From Bacteroidota bacterium (GTDB taxonomy: Bacteria; Bacteroidota; Bacteroidia; Bacteroidales; UBA10428): a DNA stretch of 64,000 nucleotides. Both the position numbers and the translations under genes were made by a program. Position 1 is the stretch's first letter. Every line of letters begins with the position of its first letter. The notes beneath the pieces are model-generated. The model was not told the origin of the DNA, made no database searches, and worked only from the letters and a program-made list of their open reading frames with translations. The stretch covers positions 186,001-250,000 of the forward strand of contig JAEZZA010000017.1 of assembly GCA_023442525.1 (NCBI GenBank), given 5' to 3'. This document shows positions 35,385 through 44,939 of this stretch, in pieces.

Positions 35385-38300
35385 ATGGATTTTATAATTA
35401 AACGGAAAGTTCTTATCGCCATGCTGTTTGCCGGGGTCTCTATGCTTGGTGTGTTTTCGTACCGGCAATTACCCGTAGAACTCTTTCCGGATACCCAGAT
35501 ACCTTATTTGTTTGTATCGGTTGCCTCAAGCCTGGAAACCGATCCGGAATATACCGAGAACCAGGTGATTATTCCCATTGAAGGTGCCATAGGCACACTT
35601 AAGGGTGTTGAAAAGATTGAATCCACCATCGACCAGCAACAGGCTTTCGTGCAGATTTCGTACCGTCAGAATACTGATATCAAAATTGCCTACCTCAAGC
35701 TGAATGAGAAAATCGAGGAAGTAAAAAAGAATCTGCCTGAAGGATTTATGGTTGAAGCCCTCCGTTTTGATATGGAGATGCTGAACAACAACCTGATGAC
35801 GTTGCAGGTGAGGGGAGGCGGTGGCGTCGACCGGGTGAGGGAAGTAGTGAACCGTGATATTCTAAACAGGCTGCAGAATGTTAACGGTATAGCCAATGTA
35901 GCTGTATTTGGTGGTCGCGAAAAGTCAGTTGAAATCCGGCTCAGGGACGAAGTTTGCCGCGCTTATGGGATTACCGCTGCCAACGTGCGGAATGCAATTT
36001 CATCTAACAATTTACCCAGAACCTTTTCAGGACGCGTAATTCAGGATAACCGCATGGTCTTTGTCAATGTCGTGTCGGAATTCTCTGACATCAACCAGAT
36101 CAATGAGCTGATTATAAAAGAGCAGGGAAATATCCGGCTTAAAGATATTGCGGATATACGTTTCGGATTTAAGGATCAGGATTCGTACAGCAGGGTAAAT
36201 GGTAAAGAAACAGTTACCATTCAGCTTACACGGGATACACAGTCTAACCTGATCGACCTTTCGCACCGGGTAAAGGACGAAATCGAAGTTCTGAACTCTG
36301 AGTTGGCAGATAAAGATGTAGAAATCGTCATTCAGAATAATTCAGCCGACCGGATGGAAAAAAACATCGACCAGATCATAAACCTGGCCCTTGTTGGAGG
36401 AGTTCTGGCGATTTTTATATTGTGGATATTTCTGCGTAATATCCGGCTGGTATTGGCAATAGGGCTGGCCATGCCTGTATCGGTTTACACGGCATTCAAC
36501 TTCTTTTACTCGGCCGGGATCACCATAAACAGCATTACTCTGCTGGGAATGGCTCTGGCCATTGGTATGCTGCTTGATAACAGTGTTGTGGTAATGGAAA
36601 ATATTTACCGGCTGGCCTCGAAAAGAATCGGTATCGATCAGTCGGTTAAACAGGGAACAAGTGAAGTCTGGCGTTCGATTTTTGCCGGAACCCTTACTAC
36701 TGTGATGGTTTTTTTACCGTTCGCCTTCTCCAAAAACTTTATCATTGCCATATTGGGCAAGCATGTAGGTGTATCTATCATTGCAACTCTGCTGGTTTCA
36801 ATGGTTGTCGCCATATTACTGATACCCATGATCACCCATGCAATCCTTCGAATGGGGAAACAAACTCAAAGCCACATATTCAGTTCGATTTCGTTCGATA
36901 ACCGGTTGATGCAGATTTACAGGGTAATCCTTAAAACCTGTATGCGTCATCCTGACACCACCGCTTTAGGCGCCCTGACCGTTTTCTTTATTACGCTGTT
37001 GATCAGCCTCGGTTTGAGTTTTATCAGTACGCGAGAGCCTGAGATCATTGAGATACCTTTATATGTGACTATGCCCGGTGGTACTACCCTTGAACATACC
37101 GACCTGGTTGTAGCAGAAGTGGAGAAGAGGCTTGAGAAACTTCAGGAAAAAAAAGATATCATCAGTCAGATCTATGAAGAAGAAGCTCAGATTACCATAG
37201 TCCTGGATAAAAAATATCACAAGATCAGGAATTATTCGGTTCCCCGAATAAAGGAAGAGATCATGATCAGCCTGGGAGGTATGGAACCTGCCACATTCAG
37301 TTATGAGCCTTCGGCATCGGCCCGCCGATTTGGGGGCGATGTAAACGAAGGCAACGAGGGTATGGAGAATATTCTGGGAATTGGCAGTCAGACCGGGAAG
37401 ATACTGATTAAGGGTGAAGATTATGCACAACTCGTTGCTCAGGCAAACCTCGTCAAATATTATCTGACACAGCAGCAAAGTGTTGAATGGGCTAATGTCA
37501 ACATTCCTTCTGCCCGGCCTGAAATATTGCTTGCCTTTGATAAGCAGATCATGGCCCTATACGATATACCGCCCGAAGCAGTGATGAATGAGTTAAGTTC
37601 ATTTCCGCATGAATTCTCAAGCGGAGTGAGTTTTAAACAGGGCACTGATGAATATGATATTCAGATCCGCAGCGAAATGCAGGAGAATGAACCGGCTAAA
37701 TCTGAAAGAAATCTGGCCGATCTGAAAAAACTTCCGGTAAAAGGTGTGAATAGTGCTTCCTTTGACCTGGAGAATATCAGCTCTTTCAGTTTTAGCGATG
37801 GTTTCCCCGTAATCCGCCGGGTTAACCAGTCCAAGCAGCTCGAAGTGGAATACTCTTTCATCCGGCAGGTTCGCGACGATAAGGAAACACTCGAAGAATC
37901 ACGGCTTCAAATTGAAGCGCTCCTCGCAAATATGGCATTACCCTCGGGTACCACAATTGAAGTAATTCATGAAACGCAGGAACTTGGTGATTTTAAATTC
38001 CTCATTCTGGCTTCGATTATCCTGATATACATGATCCTGGCTTCTGTTTTTGAATCATTCACCAAGCCGGTAGTCATTATATTTGCCATTCCGCTGGCGG
38101 CTGTCGGTTCCCTTATTGCCCTTATCCTCACGGGAAATTCATTACTCAACGCGAATACGTTAACCGGACTTGTCATCCTTATCGGAATTGTTGTTAATAA
38201 CGGTATTATATTGATTGATTACTCTTCAATCCTCGTACGGCGGGGCTATCGCTCATCGCGTTCTTTAATGATGGCAGGAATGGCACGAGTAAGGCCTATC

Positions 38301-40127
38301 CTGATCACTTCACTTACTACAATAATTGCTCTTGTGCCACTGGCCATGGGAAAAGCAGAATACGTGACTGAAGTGGGTGCTCCTTTTGCAATTACCATTA
38401 TCGGAGGACTCGGTTTAAGCACATTGCTGACACTCGTGTTCATTCCTACACTGAACACCGGAATCCATAATTCATTAAACTGGATTTTTTCGCTTTCATG
38501 GAAGCATAAAATCTCCATGGCACTTATTATAGTCGTGTTTGGATATCTGATAGCCACCGAAGTGGATAAGCTTGTATGGAAGATTATCGATTATTTGCTC
38601 CTGATCATACTTACACCGGCCTCACTCTACTTTGTAATGAACAGCCTCAGAAAGGCAAATGAGAAGGTTATTGGCGAATCTGTCCCGCTTCAAATCAAAG
38701 TCAGAAACCTTGTTAAAATCTACGATCGCGAAAGCCGGTTCAGGCGCGAATGGATATCGGGACTAAAAACCCGGCAGCGACTGGGCCTTGAAAAATCATA
38801 CTCCCGGTTAAGCGATTTCCAATACCTGTGGTGGGTTCTGCCATTTCTTTCATTTGCCATTTATTTCATATACTTCTATCTCCAAAAGGGCTTCTGGTAT
38901 TTTCTACTCCCGGTTTTCCTTTATGCCATGCTGGTTGCAGTGGTGAAACCGGTTCGGATCTACATCAACAGTCTGGATGTCAGGTATAAATGGAGAAGGC
39001 GTTTTCTACAGCTTTTGGTGAATTTTATATTCTGGTTAATACCTTTGATATTCCTTGGTCTGTTCTATATGAGATATAAGCTAATCGGACTTCTCATACC
39101 GGCTTCAATAATCTGGTACCTGGTATTGGCCATAAAGGTTACATCGCAAAAGATATACTCGGAACAGATCAACATAAACAGAATTTCAGGTCGTTTTAAA
39201 GGTATCCGGAAAGCGTACTATCGTGCAGTTATGGCTATTCCGGTTATAGGTAAAAAGAAGGTGCCCTTCAAGGCTCTTAAGGGAGTTTCTTTCACAATTG
39301 ATCATGGAATGTTTGGTCTGCTTGGTCCGAATGGTGCAGGAAAATCAACACTTATGCGTATTATCTGTGGAATCCTGGAACCGAGCTACGGGCAGATAAC
39401 CATCAACGGTATTGATACGCGTGTTAAGCGTGAGGAATTGCAGGGACTTATCGGTTACCTTCCCCAGGAATTTGGAATATATGAAAACCTGACTGCATGG
39501 GAATTTCTGAATTATATGGGCATCCTGAAAAAAATCTATAACCGCAAATTAAGAGAAGACCGGATTAATTACGTGCTGCAAGCAGTTCACATGACCACAC
39601 ACCGCGATGAAAAATTAGGTTCGTTTTCAGGAGGCATGAAACAGCGCATTGGAATAGCCCAGATTTTACTTCACCTTCCCAGGATTCTGGTAGTTGATGA
39701 ACCAACCGCAGGACTCGATCCCCGCGAAAGAATACGGTTCAGAAACCTGTTGGTGGAACTGAGCCGCGATCGTATTGTGATTTTCTCCACCCATATTATC
39801 GAAGATGTGGCCAGCTCATGTAACCAGGTAGCAGTGGTTCGCAGCGGCGAGCTCGTTTATTTAGGCGCACCGGCCGACATGGCACACAAGGCAAAGGACA
39901 AGGTATGGATGGCCGAAATGACTATAGAAGAGTTCGATGCTTTTAATAAGAAATACCGGATTATTCATCACATGCGAGATGGCGACCGCATCAGAGTAAG
40001 ATTTATTGCCGATGAAGCGGTAGCGGATCAGGCGAGGAGTGTGAAAGCCAACCTCGAAGATGCATATCTGTGGCTGCTTCAGAACGACAGTGCTGCAATT
40101 ACCGAACATCAAATTTCAGAATCATGA
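35385..40127 (+). CDS. RND pump fused to an ABC ATPase, with a membrane insertion inside the ATPase domain
   Basis: The 1580-residue protein starts as a full RND pump (residues 1 to about 1035: RKVLIAMLFAGVSMLGVFSY, then LALAIGMLLDNSVVVMENIYR with the relay Asp, and MILASVFESFTKPVVIIFAIP). After a helix pair comes the first strand of an ABC domain, PLQIKVRNLVKIYDRE (about 1100-1115), then about 170 residues with five or six further transmembrane helices, and only then the rest of the ABC fold: KALKGVSFTIDHG, Walker A GPNGAGKST (K1320), LPQEFGIYEN, signature FSGGMKQRIG, Walker B LVVDEPTAGLDP (D1438, E1439), H-loop FSTHIIED. All catalytic motifs look intact. The next gene is an ABC-2 permease overlapping by four bases. 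Coupling proton-driven and ATP-driven transport in one chain is an inference. Confidence 0.9.
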   Translation: MDFIIKRKVLIAMLFAGVSMLGVFSYRQLPVELFPDTQIPYLFVSVASSLETDPEYTENQVIIPIEGAIGTLKGVEKIESTIDQQQAFVQISYRQNTDIKIAYLKLNEKIEEVKKNLPEGFMVEALRFDMEMLNNNLMTLQVRGGGGVDRVREVVNRDILNRLQNVNGIANVAVFGGREKSVEIRLRDEVCRAYGITAANVRNAISSNNLPRTFSGRVIQDNRMVFVNVVSEFSDINQINELIIKEQGNIRLKDIADIRFGFKDQDSYSRVNGKETVTIQLTRDTQSNLIDLSHRVKDEIEVLNSELADKDVEIVIQNNSADRMEKNIDQIINLALVGGVLAIFILWIFLRNIRLVLAIGLAMPVSVYTAFNFFYSAGITINSITLLGMALAIGMLLDNSVVVMENIYRLASKRIGIDQSVKQGTSEVWRSIFAGTLTTVMVFLPFAFSKNFIIAILGKHVGVSIIATLLVSMVVAILLIPMITHAILRMGKQTQSHIFSSISFDNRLMQIYRVILKTCMRHPDTTALGALTVFFITLLISLGLSFISTREPEIIEIPLYVTMPGGTTLEHTDLVVAEVEKRLEKLQEKKDIISQIYEEEAQITIVLDKKYHKIRNYSVPRIKEEIMISLGGMEPATFSYEPSASARRFGGDVNEGNEGMENILGIGSQTGKILIKGEDYAQLVAQANLVKYYLTQQQSVEWANVNIPSARPEILLAFDKQIMALYDIPPEAVMNELSSFPHEFSSGVSFKQGTDEYDIQIRSEMQENEPAKSERNLADLKKLPVKGVNSASFDLENISSFSFSDGFPVIRRVNQSKQLEVEYSFIRQVRDDKETLEESRLQIEALLANMALPSGTTIEVIHETQELGDFKFLILASIILIYMILASVFESFTKPVVIIFAIPLAAVGSLIALILTGNSLLNANTLTGLVILIGIVVNNGIILIDYSSILVRRGYRSSRSLMMAGMARVRPILITSLTTIIALVPLAMGKAEYVTEVGAPFAITIIGGLGLSTLLTLVFIPTLNTGIHNSLNWIFSLSWKHKISMALIIVVFGYLIATEVDKLVWKIIDYLLLIILTPASLYFVMNSLRKANEKVIGESVPLQIKVRNLVKIYDRESRFRREWISGLKTRQRLGLEKSYSRLSDFQYLWWVLPFLSFAIYFIYFYLQKGFWYFLLPVFLYAMLVAVVKPVRIYINSLDVRYKWRRRFLQLLVNFIFWLIPLIFLGLFYMRYKLIGLLIPASIIWYLVLAIKVTSQKIYSEQININRISGRFKGIRKAYYRAVMAIPVIGKKKVPFKALKGVSFTIDHGMFGLLGPNGAGKSTLMRIICGILEPSYGQITINGIDTRVKREELQGLIGYLPQEFGIYENLTAWEFLNYMGILKKIYNRKLREDRINYVLQAVHMTTHRDEKLGSFSGGMKQRIGIAQILLHLPRILVVDEPTAGLDPRERIRFRNLLVELSRDRIVIFSTHIIEDVASSCNQVAVVRSGELVYLGAPADMAHKAKDKVWMAEMTIEEFDAFNKKYRIIHHMRDGDRIRVRFIADEAVADQARSVKANLEDAYLWLLQNDSAAITEHQISES

Positions 40128-40831
40128 AGCTAACCGAACAGATCAGGCTCATATTCCGTATGGCATCGTATAACCTGAAAATAGTGTTTTCGGGTCGGTT
40201 TGTTTATTTTCTGATTGCTGCCTGGATTTTTTTTCTCATTATCGATGGCATTATGCTTTTCTCAGAAAATGTTCCTGAGGCATCAGATATATACGACCTG
40301 TTGCTATTCCCCGGTATTCTGATCATTTTTTACCCTGTTGTTTATAATATACAGAATGATAAGGACACCCGGATGCTTGAAATTATCTTTGGTGTTCCTG
40401 ATTACCGGTATAAGGTATATTTGGTCCGGTTTATCATGGCATTGGTGCTTCTGACGTTTATGTTGTTACTGATGTCAGCTTTTGCCTGGTTTTCCGTGGT
40501 GAGGGTGAACGTATTTAAAATTGTGGTTCAGGTTATGAATCCCTTGTTTTTTCTGGCTTGTCTTACGTTTATGTTTATCACCCTTGTGCGTAACGGAAAC
40601 GGGGCCGCGGTAATCATGGTCATTATCGGCCTGGTTTTTTTTATTTTGAACGAGCCTCTGGTACGCAGCAAATGGAATTTGTTTCTTAATCCATATAATG
40701 TACCCAACGAAATGGATTATTCGATCTGGCTAAATATAGTTCGTCAAAACCGCCTGATATTGTTAATTGGTTCCATTGTCTCGCTACTATGGGGATTAAT
40801 GAACCTCCAGTATCGCGAAAAATTCATGTGA
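40124..40831 (+). CDS. ABC-2 type permease subunit
   Basis: The ATG at 40124 overlaps the fusion gene's TGA (ATGA), the best translational start; frame continues 18 codons further upstream only inside the previous gene. The 235 residues have six helices and the membrane ABC-2 style YPVVYNIQNDKDTRMLEIIFGVPDYRYK loop. It lacks its own ATPase and should pair with the ABC domain at the end of the 35385-40127 protein. It is the last gene of the export locus; the 171 bases beyond it hold no recognisable feature. Confidence 0.85.
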   Translation: MKLTEQIRLIFRMASYNLKIVFSGRFVYFLIAAWIFFLIIDGIMLFSENVPEASDIYDLLLFPGILIIFYPVVYNIQNDKDTRMLEIIFGVPDYRYKVYLVRFIMALVLLTFMLLLMSAFAWFSVVRVNVFKIVVQVMNPLFFLACLTFMFITLVRNGNGAAVIMVIIGLVFFILNEPLVRSKWNLFLNPYNVPNEMDYSIWLNIVRQNRLILLIGSIVSLLWGLMNLQYREKFM

Positions 40832-41002
40832 TCCAGTAAGGAGAATGTCCGGGCAACAGTGTCGGTTACGGAACATGAATGCGATCAATGCTGATAAAAC
40901 AATTATTGCTGTTACGCCGAAGGCCTACGCAAAACCGTTTGCTGGTCCATTAATTGTGTTTGATATATGATACGACCCGGAAGTCATCCGGTCAAACTGG
41001 AT

Positions 41003-42211
41003 TCAGTCGAAATTTACATTTTCGAAAACAGCAAGATCGTCTGCTTTTTTTCTGTAGGTCTTTTTCTGATGCTTATCTGAGGCCAGGCGGCTTAAACCGT
41101 AATATGCATAAGCAGCAAATTCACTTCCGAATGTACCAAAAGGTTCAATCTGACGAATTCCTTTCTCATAATAATGTTCGGCCAGTTTTTTGTTGTGGTG
41201 GTATTTCTCCTGTAAAATACCGTTCATAATGTCATATTCTGCCTGGAAAAAGCTTCCGGGTTTTTCATGAGCATGCTTCAGTATGTTTTCAGCTTCGGTG
41301 TACCGTTTCACCAGGAGCAGGTTTTTCAGGTATACAATCCGGTATTGAGAATTATCCGGATATAACTCACACAGTGCCTTGCTATATTTATAAGCCTGCT
41401 GAAAGTTATTTTCAAAACTGATATATATACCTGTCAGAAAAGTGAGAGCTTCGGCTTTCAGCACGATGGCATTTTTCGATGAAATCTGCAGTTCTCTGAG
41501 CCCTTTAGATTTATCTCCTTTCGGGAATAACAGGGCAAGCGGCTTATATACCGGGTGGGCTTCAGGATAAGCCTCACGGTAATAATTGTACAGTCCGGTT
41601 ACAAAGTAAAAGTCGGCATAAGAACTCGTGTGTTTGAAAGCTTCCTTTACATACTGGTAAGTTCCCGATGCCATATTGATCACATCGCGTGTAAGATCGT
41701 TATCGGCATAAAAAAGCAGCAGCAGTCCGCGTGCCCCGATATTTGCCAACAGATATTCAGGATCGGACTTAAAATTCTCTTTTTTTTCAATGAGTTCAAT
41801 AGCGCGTAACATCTCCTTTTCAAAGGTTTCCTTATGAGGTGAAGAGGGAATTATTGGAAAATACTGCCAGTAGGTAAGCAAACCCTTATACACCGACAAT
41901 ACAGGGTTATCGGGATACTTTGCCGTTACCTTTTTATAGATAGCTTCTGCCTCATCAAACTGCATATTATAGATCATGTCGACGCCTTGTTTCACAAGCC
42001 TTAGCGAAGCAGTATCCTTCAATACCTGCCCTGGCAGGTTGATTTCAAAAAGAAAAATTACGACAATAATGAAGACTAAGGATCTTTTCACTTTCTTAAA
42101 CTTTTGACCAGCGGCCTGCATAATTCCGGCAGGAACCAGAGAGAGTCCTGCAAATGCACAACTCAATTTTACAAATTCCCGTTTTCCAATGTTTACCATT
42201 GCATCGAACAT
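41003..42211 (-). CDS. TPR-like repeat protein with an odd double leader
   Basis: The mature chain (from about residue 60) is built of tetratricopeptide-like helical repeats (NMQFDEAEAIYKKVTAKYPDNP, QQAYKYSKALCELYPDNSQY, KKLAEHYYEKGIRQIEPFG) and is probably periplasmic. The N-terminus has two hydrophobic leaders: a KREFVKLSCAFAGLSLVPAGI stretch (residues 9-29) like a Tat-style leader, and SLVFIIVVIFLFEINLPGQ (residues 45-62), a complete signal peptide on its own. A GTG at 42091 would give just the second one and may be the true start. The function is unknown. It follows the Memo-AMMECR1 gene on the same strand. Confidence 0.75.
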   Translation of the reverse strand: MFDAMVNIGKREFVKLSCAFAGLSLVPAGIMQAAGQKFKKVKRSLVFIIVVIFLFEINLPGQVLKDTASLRLVKQGVDMIYNMQFDEAEAIYKKVTAKYPDNPVLSVYKGLLTYWQYFPIIPSSPHKETFEKEMLRAIELIEKKENFKSDPEYLLANIGARGLLLLFYADNDLTRDVINMASGTYQYVKEAFKHTSSYADFYFVTGLYNYYREAYPEAHPVYKPLALLFPKGDKSKGLRELQISSKNAIVLKAEALTFLTGIYISFENNFQQAYKYSKALCELYPDNSQYRIVYLKNLLLVKRYTEAENILKHAHEKPGSFFQAEYDIMNGILQEKYHHNKKLAEHYYEKGIRQIEPFGTFGSEFAAYAYYGLSRLASDKHQKKTYRKKADDLAVFENVNFD

Positions 42212-42356
42212 TGGATCAAAGGTATAGATTTCATTAAAAGTATGAAAAATTAATTTATCAGGCTATCGCTTAAACAATACCATGAATAAAACCACCATGG
42301 ATGCGGCAATATAGCACGAAAGGACTAAAACCAGTAACGGTATTTACGTATACAAG

Positions 42357-43898
42357 CTATTTTTCACTAAATACATAGGCCTCATATACATAGATTTCAG
42401 CATCTTTGAGTTCATCCACACTGATTCCGGCTTTATCTACTGCACAGTGTTTAACCAGCTCTTCTGCATTCCATCCGGTTTGAAGAGCTACCCGCGGCAA
42501 AAAGGTGCCTGTTTGATTACCCTTTTTTATGTAAATTCCGTGCTTTCCCGGAATGATTTCTTCTATTGATGCAACCCGGTTCATGGGTGTTAAAATCGAA
42601 ATCTCAATATGAATTGATTTCAGTTCTTCATTTCGTACCTGTGAAAACCTGTAATCCCGTGTGGCAGCCGAAACAGCCATTTCCTGAACAACGCGATACA
42701 AAGGTATATCACGACTGAACTGACCAATGCAGCCACGAAGCTTTCCATTTTTGGTCAGGGTTACAAAGGCTCCGGCAGGTTCCCTCAACTTTTCGGTAAG
42801 CCCGGTTGATGAACCCGCATCAGTTACTTTACCGTTATCCAGGTAACTTTCAATGGTTACCCGGGCCAGTTGAAGCAGTGTTTTTTTTTCATTTTCAGAC
42901 AGGTACCCGCCCGAATCAATTATCGGATCAACGGTAAGGGCAATGGCATGATATCCAACTACACGCTGCCTGTTACCGGCATCGGCGTCGCCTGAATTCC
43001 TGTAAAGAACTTCGTGATACTGCGCTCCTTTAATATCCTGTGATAGGTACATCAGGGTCAATACCGATGTCCAGCCGCAAACACTGGTTGCCAGATTCTG
43101 GATCCTTTTTTCCGAATTTTCATGTAAAGTTGTAAGAAACTCATCAGCAGAGTTTTTAAGAATAGCGTCCGCAGTTATTCCGTCAATCTTTATGGCATTT
43201 TCATAATTGGGATAATGTGAAAAATCGGTACTAATAACAAAAAGATTATTCGCATTAAAATACGGTTCAAGGGCATCCGCAATTTTCTTTATGGTAGCCG
43301 CACTCTGTGTGGCAATTACAATGGGTACCAGATTAAGTCTGTCGTTATAAATATACTGCAGAAATGGCACCTGGACCTCTAAACTGTGCTCACCTTCATG
43401 CGGAGAAGGATCATTAGTAAATACATCGGGGTAATTGTTAACTATTTCCCGTGCCAAATCCCGGTTTACAGTTGCCGTACCAAAGGGGGTTTCAAAATTC
43501 CCTGTTGTGTATATTGCTGCACCATTAAAACTAACATGGTGGCTTGAACCAATCAGAAAAACATTGTCGTAGGTATGATTATGATCGAGTTGGCTAAAGG
43601 CAGAAGCGGCAACAGTTCCTGAATATATATACCCTGCATGAGGAGCAATAACAGCTTTAATGTTTTGCAGGCTATTGCCCGGACCCGCAGAAGAAAAATG
43701 CTCTTTCACCACATTTTCCAGTGATTGGCGCCCTGCAGGATAAAAAGTACCCGCAAATGCGGCCCGGCGGTTAATTACAGTGTCATCTTCCATATTTACG
43801 GTGCGGTTTTGATTAGAAGATATGTATGGTTTAGGTGTTGTGCAAAACGACACGAATATGATAATGAAAGGAATGATCAGTTTTGTTTTTAAAACCAT
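42357..43898 (-). CDS. Memo-AMMECR1 fusion protein (AmmeMemoRadiSam system B+A), lipoprotein-anchored
   Basis: I start at ATG 43898, which gives a lipoprotein-like leader ending FVSFC; 27 more in-frame codons lie upstream but add nothing family-like. Residues about 35-320 are a Memo domain (AAFAGTFYPAGRQ, VIAPHAGYIYSGT, IGSSHHVSFNG, STDFSHYPNYENA), a metal-binding dioxygenase-like fold. Residues about 335-510 are an AMMECR1 domain (PAGAFVTLTKNGKLRGCIGQ, YRVVQEMAVSAATRDYRF). In many bacteria these two accompany a radical SAM enzyme (AmmeMemoRadiSam system); here they are one chain and no such enzyme is in the window. The substrate of the system is not established. Confidence 0.9.
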   Translation of the reverse strand: MVLKTKLIIPFIIIFVSFCTTPKPYISSNQNRTVNMEDDTVINRRAAFAGTFYPAGRQSLENVVKEHFSSAGPGNSLQNIKAVIAPHAGYIYSGTVAASAFSQLDHNHTYDNVFLIGSSHHVSFNGAAIYTTGNFETPFGTATVNRDLAREIVNNYPDVFTNDPSPHEGEHSLEVQVPFLQYIYNDRLNLVPIVIATQSAATIKKIADALEPYFNANNLFVISTDFSHYPNYENAIKIDGITADAILKNSADEFLTTLHENSEKRIQNLATSVCGWTSVLTLMYLSQDIKGAQYHEVLYRNSGDADAGNRQRVVGYHAIALTVDPIIDSGGYLSENEKKTLLQLARVTIESYLDNGKVTDAGSSTGLTEKLREPAGAFVTLTKNGKLRGCIGQFSRDIPLYRVVQEMAVSAATRDYRFSQVRNEELKSIHIEISILTPMNRVASIEEIIPGKHGIYIKKGNQTGTFLPRVALQTGWNAEELVKHCAVDKAGISVDELKDAEIYVYEAYVFSEK

Positions 43899-43994
43899 AA
43901 AACATTGGTGATAGATAAATGGCCTGAGCATTTTTATTGAAACTTCTCTGCCTTTGCACCAATTTAACGAAATTTCCACAACTTTGTCAACTAC

Positions 43995-44882
43995 ATGAAA
44001 AACAAAAACGATATCAATCTGAAGGTGGAAAACGCAACCACCCTGATGCCTTTTTTATTGAACAAACTTCCCGGTAAAAGTCGTGATAATATTAAATCGT
44101 TGTTGCGAAACCGACAGATTAAAATTGCAGACCGGATTGTGTCGCAGTTTAATTACGTTTTGCAGCCGGGACAGATTGTAACTGTTTTGAAGCACCGCCA
44201 AAGCGATTTGCCTCCGGCCAGTCTGCTAAAAATCCTATATGAAGACGATCACATTATTGTGATTGATAAAAAAGCAGGTTTGTTATCAGTCTCTGATGGT
44301 CATCACCATCTTACCGCCGTGGATATTCTCAATCAGTGGGTACAAAAAGAGAATGAATCGGCACGGGTTTACGTTGTGCACCGCCTGGATCAGTACACCT
44401 CAGGATTGCTCATGTTTGTAAAGACTGAAGAAATCCAGAATATGTTGAGAAATGAATGGAAGCAATTCATAACTGAAAGGAAGTATATTGCCATTGTAGA
44501 AGGAAAACTGAACAGAGAAAAAGGTACTGTCAAGTCGTTTTTAGCTGAAAACAAGGCATTGGTGATGGTTTCTGTTAAAGATTCATCTCAGGGAAAACTT
44601 GCTATCACACATTATAAAAGAATCAGTTACACTGAATTTTACACACAGGTGGAAGTCATTCTTGAAACAGGGAAGAAGAACCAGATCAGGGTTCACATGA
44701 GTGATATAGGCCATCCGGTAGCAGGCGACCGGAAATATCGCGCACGGACGAATCCCATTGGCCGCCTCTGTCTTCATGCTGCCGCTCTGGCATTAAAGCA
44801 TCCGGTTACCGGTGAAATCCTGAAATTCGAATCGGCTGTTCCCGTTGAATTCCTGAAACTCGTAAATAAACAAATAAAATAA
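43995..44882 (+). CDS. RluA family RNA pseudouridine synthase
   Basis: The 295 residues have an S4 RNA-binding domain (about 15-65: LLNKLPGKSRDNIKSLLRNRQIKI) and an RluA catalytic domain from about residue 85. HRLDQYTSG contains the catalytic aspartate D132; NQIRVHMSDIGHPVAGDRKY is the C-terminal family motif. It converts uridine to pseudouridine in rRNA or tRNA in the cytoplasm; the target site cannot be told from sequence. It diverges from the Memo-AMMECR1 gene with only 96 bases between them. Confidence 0.93.
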   Translation: MKNKNDINLKVENATTLMPFLLNKLPGKSRDNIKSLLRNRQIKIADRIVSQFNYVLQPGQIVTVLKHRQSDLPPASLLKILYEDDHIIVIDKKAGLLSVSDGHHHLTAVDILNQWVQKENESARVYVVHRLDQYTSGLLMFVKTEEIQNMLRNEWKQFITERKYIAIVEGKLNREKGTVKSFLAENKALVMVSVKDSSQGKLAITHYKRISYTEFYTQVEVILETGKKNQIRVHMSDIGHPVAGDRKYRARTNPIGRLCLHAAALALKHPVTGEILKFESAVPVEFLKLVNKQIK

Positions 44883-44883
44883 A

Positions 44884-44919
44884 AAAGGCTGTTTCATGCA
44901 CACGATTGAAACAGCCTTT
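44884..44919. terminator. Bidirectional hairpin terminator
   Basis: A perfect 13-bp stem (AAAGGCTGTTTCA / TGAAACAGCCTTT) with a 10-base loop sits between the pseudouridine synthase gene and the convergent NigD-like gene. The A-rich stretch before it becomes a T-tract on the minus strand, so it serves the minus-strand gene best. Confidence 0.8.
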
Positions 44920-44939
44920 GGTTAATATTACGGTTAACT

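Noticed and set aside
40832..41002. Possible terminator between the ABC permease and TPR genes
   Set aside because: GACCCGGA...TCCGGTC near 40975 is imperfect and has no T-tract; too weak to call.
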